A stretch of 31,721 nucleotides of DNA from a virus. A model generated the notes under the pieces. It was given only the letters and a program-made list of their open reading frames with translations. It made no database searches and was not told where the DNA came from. The first letter of the stretch is position 1, and each line of letters starts with the position of its first letter. The position numbers and the translations under genes were made by a program. Shown one piece after another: positions 1 through 9,189 of this stretch. The stretch lies in the IMG/VR virus record IMGVR_UViG_3300047490_000165, positions 1 through 31,721 of that record; one strand, 5' to 3'.

Positions 1-93
1 ATTCATATTATACTCAAATATAACAGATGTTGCATAAGTTACAGATGTATTCTGTTCTATAGTATTTTTAGAATCATTTGCTAAAGGAATCAT
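1..93 (-). CDS. Partial minor tail gene (5' end only), unknown product
   Basis: An ATG at 91-93 opens a frame that stays open to the left edge of the window (31 codons). The peptide begins MIPLANDSKNTIEQNTSVTY. The ATG shares one base with the TAA stop of the gene upstream (TAATG), the same coupling used at several other junctions here, which supports it as a real start. It follows the tape measure gene and one small tail gene, so a distal tail or baseplate protein is expected from position. The visible residues are too few to recognise a family. Confidence 0.6.
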   Translation of the reverse strand, partial: MIPLANDSKNTIEQNTSVTYATSVIFEYNMN

Positions 94-572
94 TATACCT
101 CATCCATCGACAAAGAGACACTCCAGTGTGGTTGTAGACCTCTCTTAACAACCGTAAAATCACATGATGAAAAAACTACAGTGTAAGATTCATATCCAGA
201 TAATGATTGATCAGATCCCGTTTTAGCCAGATTTATTCTAATATTAAAACTTTGATTTCCAGCAACACTATCATAAAATGATCTTATATCTTCTGCTCCC
301 CAACCTCCATCTACAGTCAATGTTCTGTAAGATGGAAGCATATCCCATGAAACCTGAAACTTTTTTTTATCAGCAATATGGTTTTTTCTTAATGTACCGT
401 TTGATGTTCTAATAATCTTTTCAATTCTATCTGTTCCCATTTGAAAAGCACTTCTATTGTGTTCAGATACTTTATTCCAAGATTTTACAGATCCAGGAGG
501 GGTTGCCAAAAGATCTACAGCCTCTATGTACAAAATAGAGCCTCTAGGCAAACTTACGTATGGCTGTGGCAT
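93..572 (-). CDS. Putative minor/distal tail protein
   Basis: A 159-residue protein encoded directly after the tape measure gene, with start and stop touching its neighbours. The position is that of distal tail or tail-tip proteins in siphoviruses. The middle (about residues 60-115) has the pattern KKKFQVSWDMLPS, then VDGGWGAEDIRSFYD, then a beta-rich half ending in WSVSLSMDEV. This suggests a compact beta-sandwich rather than an enzyme. There is no signal peptide or membrane segment. I do not recognise a named family with certainty. The role as a tail-tip or tail-tube-associated protein rests on gene order and the beta-rich composition. It is much shorter than typical Dit proteins, so it may be only one domain of that complex. 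Confidence 0.65.
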   Translation of the reverse strand: MPQPYVSLPRGSILYIEAVDLLATPPGSVKSWNKVSEHNRSAFQMGTDRIEKIIRTSNGTLRKNHIADKKKFQVSWDMLPSYRTLTVDGGWGAEDIRSFYDSVAGNQSFNIRINLAKTGSDQSLSGYESYTVVFSSCDFTVVKRGLQPHWSVSLSMDEV

Positions 573-3500
573 TAGTACTCTCCTCCCAGTGTTCTAACTC
601 TTCCTTCTTTAGCACCAATTAGCGCCAACTCTGATTTGAACTTTCTCATTATATCATCTGCGGTCACATTTGTGCCATTTAAATCAATATCAATATTATA
701 AACAATATTGCTTGAAGAAGTAGTGGATCCGACTATTTCGTTATATTTAGTTCCAGTAGGAATATTAAATTTAGGCATTGTTGCAGCATTTGGATATATT
801 GTTCCAGAAACATTAGGAATAAATCCTTCTCCTTGAACTCCCAATGCGTTAACTCGATCATTCACAATATATTTTTTGCCAGCAACAACTGGTCCGCCCG
901 TTGCCATTCTTACAGCACTAGGATTAAACCACTCACTATCAAAACCTGTTTTAACATTATAAGACTTTCCTCCAATATTAAATTTTTCATTTTTTTGTAA
1001 CTGTTGAGATCTTATAACTAATTCACGAGCATTATCTTTTAAACTTCCATCTTTATTAAAGAATCCAGTTTTTTGCATGTCGGAAACAGATCCTTTATCC
1101 AAAAATTGATTATACTTTCCACTTGCCAAAGCCTTTTCTAGCATTTCTACAGTTACTTCTAGTCCCTTTGGAGAACCCTTGTCCAAGATCTTGTATATTT
1201 GTGCTAGTGTAACCCCGCCTGTAATTTGTGTTGCAAAATCCGACATTCCCTTTGAGAGCTGCTTAAGTTCTGTCAATGCTGATCCCTCTGGTACTATTCC
1301 TGCTGGAATCCTGCCTCTTCCGCTTACTCCTCTTAAATACTGCTCATTTGTTTTACCAGGTATAAAGTTACCCTTTTCATCTTTTTTATATTCAAATATT
1401 TCATTGCCCTGTTTATCCTTTTTGCCAGTAGATGTTCTCTCTAGGAACTGACCATAAGATTCCAGAACCTTAGGATCAGTTTTTGCAGCTTTGGCAATAT
1501 CATTAAGAGCATTTGCAAAAGCAATTTTAAAATCTTGCTTTTGCTGTTGTGTAGCAGAAGGAGCTTCTGAAAGAGTTTGTAGTTTTGCTACTCTGCCTAG
1601 TGTAGCAGCTATTGTAGATATGGTATCCATACTACCTTTAAGGTTATCTGCTCTTTTACCCTGCCTTGCTGCTCCTTCTGTAAGTGCATCTTTATATGCC
1701 TGATCTTTATCTAAAATCTTTTGCTTAGCATCTTCTTCTTTTTTAGCATTAGCATCTATCCTGGCTTCTGCCGCCTTAAGACTTGCCTCTTTTTGAATTT
1801 GTTGAATTCTAATTTGAGCAGCAGCTGCAGCTTCATTGTCTCCACGAGCAACAGCATTTTGCAAATCCAGTTTGGCTTTTTGTAATTCTAGCTCTGCATT
1901 TTCTTTATCAAATGTTTCTCTTAGGGCTCTCTTCTTTGCTTCTGCACGTTCTCTAATGGCTTTAATTTCATCTTGTATAGCTTTAATTTGTTTCTTTGAA
2001 AGTCCAGCAGAGTTTACTTTATCTGTATTCGATGCCTTGCTTGCTTTATTATATTCATCTTGTAACTCCTTAAGAGTTGCTCTGGCTTCTTCGAGGCCTT
2101 CTACTGTGCCGTCTGCCGCAACAGCTTGCGCTGATGCAGCATCTAATCCAGCAGTAAATGATGCTAAAGATTCTGCTTGAGCAGAACTTATTTTCTGTAA
2201 ATCTATTTGCACTCCTTGTAGGAATATTCTCCATTTAGCATACATTCCACCAATTGTGTCTGATTGATTTAGTATGTTTGCTAACTCAGGTCTTTGAGAC
2301 TTAAGCACAGCTAATGTTTCTGTACCTAAAGCCCTATTTTTAATTCCAGCCTTAGTCATTCTTTCAAACTGTATAGCAATTGCTCCTGCTTCATCTATAG
2401 TTTCACCGCTTGCATCTTTAGTTCCAACTAATGCCTTTACAGCAGAATCTAGAGAAGATATTGCTGAATCAACATTTGCAGCAAATGCACTTGGATCTAT
2501 CTTAGAAATATCGGTAATGTTTTTCATTAAATTCTTTAATACAAAATCTGCTGCTGTTCCCTGATCAGTAATTCCAGAAAACACACTATTTGCGATTGCC
2601 CCTACTCCTTGACCAGCTTTATTTGAAGACTCTATTAAGGCATAGATTAAATTAGTTGCATCTTCTACAGATTTTCCACTAGAAATCATTTGAGCCTTCA
2701 GATTAGCAGCCCAATCATTTACCTTAGAAGAATCAATACGATTAAGTATTTCTAAAGTTTCTGGCATATCAGCCTTTACACGTTCTTTTAATTCTTTTAA
2801 TTGTTTAATTGTAAGAGTTAGGCCACCACCAGCTACTGTATAGGATTCAAAATATGCTTTGGCTTTATCTGCTGCAAGCTTTTGTTCTTCTTTTAGTGCT
2901 TTCATTTTGTCTGTTACTGAGGTGTAAGATATTCCTAATTCTTTAGCACCCTTTTCAGACATTCCAAATAATGCAGTCTGCTCCTGCCTGGTTTCCTCAA
3001 TACCCTTTTTCCACATTTTAAATATGCTTACAATAGCTGTTATACCAACTACAGCTAATCCAATTGGTCCTGTAAAGAATTTAACTGCAGTTCCAGCAAT
3101 TCTAAATGCATTTCCAGCAACTGAACCAAATGCTTTTGCTATTCCACTAACTTTATTGAGTCCACCAATAACACTCTTTAATCCACTAAGCATTGGAAGG
3201 AACTGCATAGCCATACCAGCTGAACTCATTATTGTCCCAGCAGTTCCACCAATAGCCGATCCAGCCATTGTTAATCCCATACCACCCATAAACATTCCAG
3301 TAGAAGCCATAGGACTCATTCCCTGTCCGCTGTTTTCTCTTACTTTATTTTTAGATGTTGAAAACCCTTCTCTAAAACTTGCTCCCACCACACCCTTTTG
3401 AAAACCCATCATGTTATCTACATTGTATCCAGCATTAATTAAGTGCAATGTGCCTTCGTTGCCTTTAGTTCCCGTTTTTGTAATAACAGATTCTCCTGGC

Positions 3501-6500
3501 TCAAGAAGAGCTGGAATTATATCTCCGCCACCATATCCTGGAAGTTTTGTAACTCCATCTTTATATTTTGCTCTAGTCAATCCTCTATATCTAGAGTGAG
3601 CATCTGACCCAAATTGATTTGTCACTGGAACCATACTTGGTCTAAACCCACTTGATATTGCACGAACAGAAGCATTGTTTAAAAGTTTACCGAATGCCGC
3701 TTCATCCATTGGTCCAGGGTATGCAGCAATCTTTTGATTTAAAACATCAGCAGCTCTATCTGCAATTTGTTTAGCTGGTCCTGGTTTAACTCCCTGACTT
3801 TTTAAGAACAATAATAAGCTGACCATGTCAGATCCCTGAACTGGTCTAAAATCTAAAGCTGTTGCTGAACCAGCTCTTAATTGATCATTAAATCCTTGTC
3901 TATTTTTAATAAATTGTGTTGGAAGAATTTGTAGCGCAGAATGTTTAGATGTAGCACTAGTTAAATTAAGTGCATATTTTTCATATTCACTTTGCTGTAA
4001 TAGTGGGCCAGAACCTTGCTGCTGTAATCCCTTAGTTCTTTTTAAGAATCCTGGAACCATTCCATGAACTAAAAATTCATTATCTGCTCCAGGCATTTTT
4101 TTAGTTGGGGTAATGCCATAAGCCTGATACTCTGGATCATCATATATCCTTGACTTTCTCTTATACATTTCTCCATAAGATTCTCCAGCACCAGATTCGG
4201 CGCCAGTTCTCGGAGATCTTCTTGATGCTAATTTAACCCCACCTATCTGACTAGATCTTTTTGAAAATGCTCTAAGCATTTGAGCAGCTTTTAATGCTGC
4301 AGCAAGTGAGGTATATCCCTTGGCATACTTTTGAATTTGTACGCCACCCATAGCTAACTTTTTAGGCACTGTTGTTTCTATGTTATATCCAGCACCAGAA
4401 GTTCTTACTCCAAGTGTCCCTGCTACTCTATTAATAAAATCTCTAGTTCTTCCCTTTTTAAATAATTCTCTCATGTTTGACTTACCAGTTGGGTCTACTA
4501 CTGGCTGATTTAATGTTGGAACCATTGTTGGGTTAATTGTTCTACCCATTGCAGTTGCTTGTGCTTGAACAGTAGCTGCAATTAATCTTTCTGTTTCTAA
4601 GTTTAATGCTATAATTTTTGCTCTTGCAGCATCTAGATTTATTTTACCTGCACGAAGTTCTGCGACTATAAGTGCAGACTCTCTTGCAGCATTATTTGTT
4701 AGTACGCTAACGTGAGGCAGTATATCATCAAACTGCATCATAAATTCTTTGCTTACTGTACCAGTTGCAGCTATAGTTCTTTTTAAATTTTCAATTTCTG
4801 CTTTTGATTGCATTCCTAAAGTTGCCATCATGGTGTGCCATCTAGCAGCTTCGCTAGATACAATGCCTGTTGATGTTCCTTTAATTGTTGTAAGTCCAGG
4901 GACATCTGGCAATTGATCATTCATATAAATTTGTGGGTTTTGACCAATTTTTTGATTTACAGATATTGATCCTGGAACCATTCCAAACATAGTTTGCTGC
5001 AGTCTTTGTGCTTCTGTCATTCCAGATCTTGGAACCATATGAGAGCTTGCTCTTGTCCCCATAGCTCCAGCTAATGGGTGATTAGGATTTACTACTCTTT
5101 GTCCGCCTGCTGCCATAACTAAATTACCAGCCATTGTTGAAACTGCTGGATTTACACTCATTGCACCAGATTTTGCTTTTGCTTCTAATATAGAAAACTC
5201 ATCAATTAAATTTCCAAGTGCTTGTTTTAATACTGCAGCTGCTTTAGCGTCACTATAGAACGTCTGCTCTACTAATCTACCAGCTTTTTCAGCAGCAAGC
5301 ATCTCTGGAGTTAAGTACTTCCAGCCTTCTCCGCCCTTAAAAAATGCCTTCATGTGGAATACTCCCTTAAGAATATATCCAAAGAAGTTAGCTAGTACAC
5401 CAGTCAACATAATTACTGGTCCAAGTACTGCTGTAAATCCACCTGCCAATGCAAGCACCTGTTTTACTGGTCCTGGCAAATTATTTGCAAATTGAACTAC
5501 TTTATCAATTACTTGAATAAGAGCAGTATTAATAGTTAAGAACTGCTCTCCTACTGTTGCTAAAGAAGCTCTAAGGCTTTCTATTGCCCTACGATATTTA
5601 CCAGATGCTGATTCCGTTACTGCTGCTAACTCTCGACCAGCAACATTTGCAAGATCTTCTGAAGAGGCCTTCATAAGATCCAAAACCTGCAGCGTCTGGC
5701 TTCCTTGACGACCTAAATTTTCAAATAACGCATTAAGTCTTGAAAATTGAAACTTACCAAATAATTGTTCAATTGCTTGTTGCTTTTGCAATGGGTCTAA
5801 CCTGTCCAATGCACCCTGCAATGCCATAAGTGTACCAGTTAGGTTTCCAGCATTATTATTTACAATGCCTAAAAGATCAATACCTAAAGTTTTAAATTTA
5901 TCTACAGCAACGTCTGTTGGATTAATTAATGAAGCAAGTGCTGACTTTAATGCGTTAGCGCCTTCTGATGCATTAATTCCTCCCTCTCTCATTGCTGTTA
6001 GATATAGGGCAAGGTCCTGTACGCTTCCGCCTAAACCTTTAATTACTGGCCCAGCTTTTGGAATAGCCTCTACAAGGTCGTTAAGGGTTGTTGATGTTTG
6101 GTTTTCAACTGCGTTAAGAAAGTTAATAGATTCTGATAATTCATCTGTATTTTGTTTAAAAGCTGATTGAATTGCAAGTGTGGCTTTCATTGCTTCTTGT
6201 CTGTCTACTTCACCAAGAACTGCAAGCCTGGTTGTTTCTCTAATTGATCCTAAAAGTTCGTCGCCTTGTTTACCAGTAGCTGCAATGTCTGCTGCCAATC
6301 CAATAGTTTCTTTAAATGAAACACCCATAGCTGCAGATATTTCTTTTGCTGTTTTTGAAACATCATCTCTTACTTTACCAAGTTCTGCAGCTGATGCTCC
6401 AGCTATATCTCCATAAACTTTAGTTAAACGAACCAATTCTTGATCTGCAACTCTAAATGCATCTGCTGCTGCTTTGCCAAATGCCATGAGAGGAACTGTG

Positions 6501-7069
6501 AGACCGACTGTTAGCTGACGACCTGCCCATTGAGTATTCTTACCCCAGTTAATAAGTTGACCAGCACCATCTTGAATAACTTTATTCATGATCTGGAGCT
6601 CTTGTCTTGCTATTGCGGTTTTGTTCTTTACTTCATCAAGCCCCCTTGGAACATGCACATTGAACTGCATAAGTCCTTGTGCGTTTCTGCCTAGCGGTTG
6701 TAATATAGAGTTCTGTAGGGCAACTTGTTGTTTTGCTAAATCTCTTATTAAACCACCAGAAGTTCTTGCTTGATCTCTAAAGGCATTAAAATATTGATTT
6801 AGTTTTAATTTTCCACCATCAAGATTTTTACCAAACTTCTCAACGTCTGATTGAAGACTTACGAAATGTGTTGAGTATTGTCCAGTACTTCTTAATGTAT
6901 CGGAAAATGAACGATTCATTACGGCAATTTGATTTGCCAACATCTTATTTGAGTTAGCTAATTGCTCTTGTAATTTAGATAGGCTTGCAGTAACTCTATG
7001 CACATCTGCAATAAGAGCTGAGAAGTCGGCATTAGCGACTATTCGTGTACTGATTGTTTCTTCAGCCAT
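572..7069 (-). CDS. Tail tape measure protein
   Basis: A 2165-residue tape measure protein that would set tail length and occupy the tail lumen. Residues about 190-560 carry a TP901-type tape-measure core, seen in stretches such as KAAADAFRVADQELVRLTKV and TAMREGGINASEGANALKSA. Two hydrophobic segments lie near residues 540-570 and 1335-1360. A long charged coiled coil spans about 1655-1795. The mid-region motif DIIPALLEPGESVITKTG (near 1185) and the C-terminal GGPVVAGKKYIVNDR motif are familiar in phage tape measures. A short MVP-containing motif recurs about five times between residues 670 and 1160. At about 0.15 nm per residue, a known rule of thumb, the tail would be near 320 nm. The nearest Shine-Dalgarno, AAGGAG at 7084-7089, is 14 bases from the ATG, which is long. 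Confidence 0.96.
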   Translation of the reverse strand: MAEETISTRIVANADFSALIADVHRVTASLSKLQEQLANSNKMLANQIAVMNRSFSDTLRSTGQYSTHFVSLQSDVEKFGKNLDGGKLKLNQYFNAFRDQARTSGGLIRDLAKQQVALQNSILQPLGRNAQGLMQFNVHVPRGLDEVKNKTAIARQELQIMNKVIQDGAGQLINWGKNTQWAGRQLTVGLTVPLMAFGKAAADAFRVADQELVRLTKVYGDIAGASAAELGKVRDDVSKTAKEISAAMGVSFKETIGLAADIAATGKQGDELLGSIRETTRLAVLGEVDRQEAMKATLAIQSAFKQNTDELSESINFLNAVENQTSTTLNDLVEAIPKAGPVIKGLGGSVQDLALYLTAMREGGINASEGANALKSALASLINPTDVAVDKFKTLGIDLLGIVNNNAGNLTGTLMALQGALDRLDPLQKQQAIEQLFGKFQFSRLNALFENLGRQGSQTLQVLDLMKASSEDLANVAGRELAAVTESASGKYRRAIESLRASLATVGEQFLTINTALIQVIDKVVQFANNLPGPVKQVLALAGGFTAVLGPVIMLTGVLANFFGYILKGVFHMKAFFKGGEGWKYLTPEMLAAEKAGRLVEQTFYSDAKAAAVLKQALGNLIDEFSILEAKAKSGAMSVNPAVSTMAGNLVMAAGGQRVVNPNHPLAGAMGTRASSHMVPRSGMTEAQRLQQTMFGMVPGSISVNQKIGQNPQIYMNDQLPDVPGLTTIKGTSTGIVSSEAARWHTMMATLGMQSKAEIENLKRTIAATGTVSKEFMMQFDDILPHVSVLTNNAARESALIVAELRAGKINLDAARAKIIALNLETERLIAATVQAQATAMGRTINPTMVPTLNQPVVDPTGKSNMRELFKKGRTRDFINRVAGTLGVRTSGAGYNIETTVPKKLAMGGVQIQKYAKGYTSLAAALKAAQMLRAFSKRSSQIGGVKLASRRSPRTGAESGAGESYGEMYKRKSRIYDDPEYQAYGITPTKKMPGADNEFLVHGMVPGFLKRTKGLQQQGSGPLLQQSEYEKYALNLTSATSKHSALQILPTQFIKNRQGFNDQLRAGSATALDFRPVQGSDMVSLLLFLKSQGVKPGPAKQIADRAADVLNQKIAAYPGPMDEAAFGKLLNNASVRAISSGFRPSMVPVTNQFGSDAHSRYRGLTRAKYKDGVTKLPGYGGGDIIPALLEPGESVITKTGTKGNEGTLHLINAGYNVDNMMGFQKGVVGASFREGFSTSKNKVRENSGQGMSPMASTGMFMGGMGLTMAGSAIGGTAGTIMSSAGMAMQFLPMLSGLKSVIGGLNKVSGIAKAFGSVAGNAFRIAGTAVKFFTGPIGLAVVGITAIVSIFKMWKKGIEETRQEQTALFGMSEKGAKELGISYTSVTDKMKALKEEQKLAADKAKAYFESYTVAGGGLTLTIKQLKELKERVKADMPETLEILNRIDSSKVNDWAANLKAQMISSGKSVEDATNLIYALIESSNKAGQGVGAIANSVFSGITDQGTAADFVLKNLMKNITDISKIDPSAFAANVDSAISSLDSAVKALVGTKDASGETIDEAGAIAIQFERMTKAGIKNRALGTETLAVLKSQRPELANILNQSDTIGGMYAKWRIFLQGVQIDLQKISSAQAESLASFTAGLDAASAQAVAADGTVEGLEEARATLKELQDEYNKASKASNTDKVNSAGLSKKQIKAIQDEIKAIRERAEAKKRALRETFDKENAELELQKAKLDLQNAVARGDNEAAAAAQIRIQQIQKEASLKAAEARIDANAKKEEDAKQKILDKDQAYKDALTEGAARQGKRADNLKGSMDTISTIAATLGRVAKLQTLSEAPSATQQQKQDFKIAFANALNDIAKAAKTDPKVLESYGQFLERTSTGKKDKQGNEIFEYKKDEKGNFIPGKTNEQYLRGVSGRGRIPAGIVPEGSALTELKQLSKGMSDFATQITGGVTLAQIYKILDKGSPKGLEVTVEMLEKALASGKYNQFLDKGSVSDMQKTGFFNKDGSLKDNARELVIRSQQLQKNEKFNIGGKSYNVKTGFDSEWFNPSAVRMATGGPVVAGKKYIVNDRVNALGVQGEGFIPNVSGTIYPNAATMPKFNIPTGTKYNEIVGSTTSSSNIVYNIDIDLNGTNVTADDIMRKFKSELALIGAKEGRVRTLGGEY

Positions 7070-7080
7070 TTATATTCAAG

Positions 7081-7449
7081 TTACTCCTTGGTGTATCCTA
7101 GTCCTTCTCCAATTCCGAATCCAGCTTTAGCCGCAAACCTTCCTTGAAGTGAAACAACATCATTGGGATTAGCATTAATTCCTGCTGCTCTCAATTCTAT
7201 TTCTTCAAAACTAGAACCTTTCTTACTATCTTCTTGATAATCGCCTATATCTACTCCCTTTAAAGATGCTTGGAACTTTCTTGCGTCATGTTCCTTTTTC
7301 TTCAAAGCCTGGAAAGTATTTATAAGTTCTGGCATTGATAAATTTTCTTCTAGCTCATCGTAATTTTTCCAATGACCTAAAAGAAAAAGTTCTCCCTCTA
7401 AAGCGGCTAAGTCTAGTTCTGCCCAGCCAGAACCGCTGCCGCTAGTAGG
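7081..7449 (-). CDS. Tail assembly chaperone, frameshift extension (gpGT-like)
   Basis: This frame is open from 7458 to the TAA at 7081 and overlaps the end of the upstream chaperone gene. Read after a -1 slip at 7449-7455, it adds 122 residues to 99 residues of the upstream protein, giving a product of about 221 residues. The extension begins with a Gly/Ser linker (PTSGSGSGWAELDL) and continues through LEGELFLLGHWKNYDELEEN and LSMPELINTFQALKKKEHDA. That layout resembles the T part of lambda-type G/GT tail assembly chaperones, which bind the tape measure protein during tail assembly. The adjacent tape measure gene supports this. The in-frame ATG at 7335 would cut off the conserved LEGELFLLGHW segment and has no convincing ribosome site, so separate translation from there is less likely. 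Confidence 0.82.
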   Translation of the reverse strand, partial: PTSGSGSGWAELDLAALEGELFLLGHWKNYDELEENLSMPELINTFQALKKKEHDARKFQASLKGVDIGDYQEDSKKGSSFEEIELRAAGINANPNDVVSLQGRFAAKAGFGIGEGLGYTKE

Positions 7450-7745
7450 TTTGGGTCGTCAAGTTTAATTCCTCCGCAAACTTCTAGAATGCGATTCATT
7501 GTAGGAACATCTATTGCATCTTCAAATGCTTCTCTGTCTGCTACTAATTCTGGTAGCTGTTTTTCTAGTGCAATTGCACAAGCATCAATTAGGATGTTTA
7601 GTGTTTCATCTTCTGTCTGAGACTCGCCAGTTTTCTTAATTGCAATCATGAACTTACGAAGTTCTTTAATTGAAAGTGGCTTTAGCTTTACGGTCTGTCC
7701 GTTTTGTAGCTGTACCTCTTCTACGTCATATACTGTTGTTGCCAA
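7413..7745 (-). CDS. Tail assembly chaperone (gpG-like)
   Basis: A 110-residue protein located between the tail tube and tape measure genes, the standard place for the short tail assembly chaperone. It is mostly helical with a charged N-terminus (VYDVEEVQLQNGQTVKLKPL). The start is a TTG at 7743-7745. It is supported by a perfect AGGAGG at 7751-7756, five bases upstream, and there is no better ATG. The gene ends in KLDDPNLLAAAVLAGQN, and a -1 slippery heptamer lies 11 codons before the final residue. The expected role is to coat the tape measure protein and recruit tail tube subunits. The unshifted form should be the more abundant product. Confidence 0.85.
   Translation of the reverse strand: MATTVYDVEEVQLQNGQTVKLKPLSIKELRKFMIAIKKTGESQTEDETLNILIDACAIALEKQLPELVADREAFEDAIDVPTMNRILEVCGGIKLDDPNLLAAAVLAGQN
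7449..7455 (-). promoter_or_regulatory. Programmed -1 frameshift slippery site
   Basis: On the coding strand the heptamer is CCCAAAC. In the zero frame of the upstream chaperone it reads C CCA AAC, exactly the X XXY YYZ pattern for simultaneous -1 slippage. It lies inside the window (7413-7458) where the two frames overlap, and it is followed by a GC-rich stretch (CTAGCGGCAGCGG) that could slow the ribosome. The shifted frame encodes the conserved gpT-like extension. I did not compute a downstream pseudoknot or stem-loop. Confidence 0.8.
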
Positions 7746-7750
7746 TTTAT

Positions 7751-7756
7751 CCTCCT
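7751..7756 (-). promoter_or_regulatory. Strong ribosome binding site deciding a TTG start
   Basis: A perfect AGGAGG on the minus strand, five bases before the TTG at 7743-7745. It makes this rare start codon credible for the tail assembly chaperone. Confidence 0.85.
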
Positions 7757-7807
7757 AGGATCGTCTCAATTATTATAACATAATAGGATTATCACTACAA
7801 GTAGAAA

Positions 7808-7829
7808 GGCCCTCGAATTCACGAGGGCC
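7808..7829 (-). terminator. Terminator-like hairpin after the tail tube gene
   Basis: A perfect 8-bp stem pairs GGCCCTCG (7808-7815) with CGAGGGCC (7822-7829) around a six-base loop. In the direction of transcription it is followed by TTTCTACTT, a weak U tract. It lies 24 bases after the stop of the major tail tube gene and before the chaperone gene. This would reduce read-through from the highly expressed tube gene. Termination is probably partial, because the tail genes below it have no obvious promoter of their own. Confidence 0.8.
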
Positions 7830-7852
7830 TCTACAATTTAATTTAAATTAAA

Positions 7853-8560
7853 TTATGCTACCAATACACGGTCAATAATCTTACCGTATTCAGAACCAGC
7901 ATAGCTGGCGTCTGGAAGAAGACGGAATGTTACTGGGAATGTTGTTGGAGTTGTACGAGCAAGTGAGAATTGTGACTGTTGTACTGACAATACACGACGT
8001 GCATAATATACACGCTCAGATGATGTTGAGCTTGCTGTAGGAGCTTGTCCTACTGCGATAAGCTGACGCTCAGTTGGAGCTGCACCAAGTGCACCTGCCT
8101 CTAAACCTAAAGTGTCTTTCTTAGATGTTCCAGTTCCAGTTGTTGAAAGTGTGGATGCTGGTTGTCCAAATACTGCTGCAATGTTCTCAAGTGTACCTTC
8201 AGACATTTCTGTTGCAATCATAACTTCCATCGCAGACTTGAACAGCTTAGCTGTATCAAGCAACTGGTCAACTGTTACTGAGTCGTATGTTGGGTTGTAA
8301 GTAATTTGAAGACCATTGTTAGTAAAACCAACGTTACGATATCCAAACTTACCTGCTTCCTGATCAACGGCATTAAGTGTAGTTGTGTATGATACGCCTG
8401 TTGCAAATGCTGGGACGCCAACTGTTCCTGCGCCTGATGCAATTGCTACGCCTGCTTCTGCGTTTGCGATATAATCTGAGTCGTTAACGTCAACGGTTGA
8501 CAAGAACAACGGAGATGCACCAACGAGAATATTTTTAGCATTACCTACGGATTGTGCCAT
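7853..8560 (-). CDS. Major tail tube protein
   Basis: A 235-residue protein placed between the tail terminator and the tail assembly chaperones, the expected position of the tail tube subunit. It begins MAQSVGNAKNILVGASPLFL and is rich in Ala, Thr, Val and Gly. It contains typical tube-fold segments such as YRNVGFTNNGLQITYNPTYD (about residues 75-95) and a C-terminal beta stretch ending YGKIIDRVLVA. It has a near-perfect ribosome site (AGGAGGT, about nine bases before the ATG), its own long leader and a downstream hairpin terminator, all signs of a very abundant virion protein. It polymerises into the tube around the tape measure protein. The family call rests on order, size and composition more than on one diagnostic motif. 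Confidence 0.83.
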   Translation of the reverse strand: MAQSVGNAKNILVGASPLFLSTVDVNDSDYIANAEAGVAIASGAGTVGVPAFATGVSYTTTLNAVDQEAGKFGYRNVGFTNNGLQITYNPTYDSVTVDQLLDTAKLFKSAMEVMIATEMSEGTLENIAAVFGQPASTLSTTGTGTSKKDTLGLEAGALGAAPTERQLIAVGQAPTASSTSSERVYYARRVLSVQQSQFSLARTTPTTFPVTFRLLPDASYAGSEYGKIIDRVLVA

Positions 8561-8630
8561 AGTTTTCTTACCTCCTATATTTTAATATATATATATTTTA
8601 AAATCTTAAATAAAAGCTGGCTAGGCTTCT

Positions 8631-8685
8631 TTCCTCTTAGGACAAGTTTAGGCCATAATAGGTAAAAAGGCAAACCCTAGAGGAA
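8631..8685 (-). repeat. Inverted repeat in the leader of the tail tube gene
   Basis: The arms at 8676-8685 and 8631-8641 are complementary (TTCCTCTAGG with CCTAAGAGGAA on the transcript), giving 10 pairs with one bulged base around a loop of 34 bases. The upstream arm contains the stop codon of the tail terminator gene. The rest of the 116-base gap holds an AT-rich run including an ATATAT tract near 8586-8597. The repeat could stabilise the tube mRNA, end upstream transcription or couple translation. I see no U tract directly after it. Confidence 0.4.
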
Positions 8686-9189
8686 CCTGCCTGTGTTGTC
8701 TGTAATTCTAGAGTATTTGACCTCTAGTATGACTTCTGCTGAAAAAAATCCTTGAAGTTCTTCTGAAGGAGCCGTTGGAGATATATCTGCCACCCAAATG
8801 CTGTGGAATTTAAATTTATCTGAAAGCCCTGTCCATTTGTTTATATCCCTAGCAGACTCGTCCATCCTTCTGAACTCATCTGTCATATAGTTTCGTATTT
8901 CATTTATTTCTGATACAGAAGTAGCATATATAGTAAACAAAACTTGCTCGCAGCATATCAACCAATTATCTTCATATGACATACCAACTTTGTCATAAAC
9001 AATATGCTTTTTGCCGCTTAAAAACTGATTCATTTCAGCTGATTGCTGAATTGGAATAATTGGAATTATATTTTCATTTAGGTTGTCCGACCAGTATTCG
9101 TCTTTATCAAATATGCTACGATTATCAAGCTCTTTCCACAAATACTTACGAAGCTCTAGCATAGCATCTAGTTTATAGTTTGCAACCAT
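8677..9189 (-). CDS. Putative tail terminator protein
   Basis: A 170-residue protein located between the neck protein and the tail tube gene, where the tail terminator normally sits. This protein caps the finished tail tube and joins it to the neck. The sequence has an N-terminal helix (LDAMLELRKYLWKELDN), a central beta strand with WLICCEQVLFTIYATSVSEI, a helix NEIRNYMTDEFRRMDESARD and a final strand EVILEVKYSRI. This alpha/beta order suits lambda gpU / SPP1 gp17-type folds. The ATG shares one base with the upstream TAA, and GGAGG lies nine bases before it. The assignment is mainly from position and secondary-structure pattern. Confidence 0.7.
   Translation of the reverse strand: MVANYKLDAMLELRKYLWKELDNRSIFDKDEYWSDNLNENIIPIIPIQQSAEMNQFLSGKKHIVYDKVGMSYEDNWLICCEQVLFTIYATSVSEINEIRNYMTDEFRRMDESARDINKWTGLSDKFKFHSIWVADISPTAPSEELQGFFSAEVILEVKYSRITDNTGRFL

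Noticed and set aside
1179-6773. Several plus-strand frames of 60-125 codons opposite the tape measure gene
   Set aside because: Their compositions mirror the antisense of Ala/Lys/Glu-rich helices, and they lack start context. The tape measure frame is continuous across all of them.
7081-7335. Independent 84-residue gene starting at the ATG at 7335
   Set aside because: The frame is open to 7458 and encodes conserved-looking sequence upstream of that ATG. A correctly phased slippery heptamer explains expression better.
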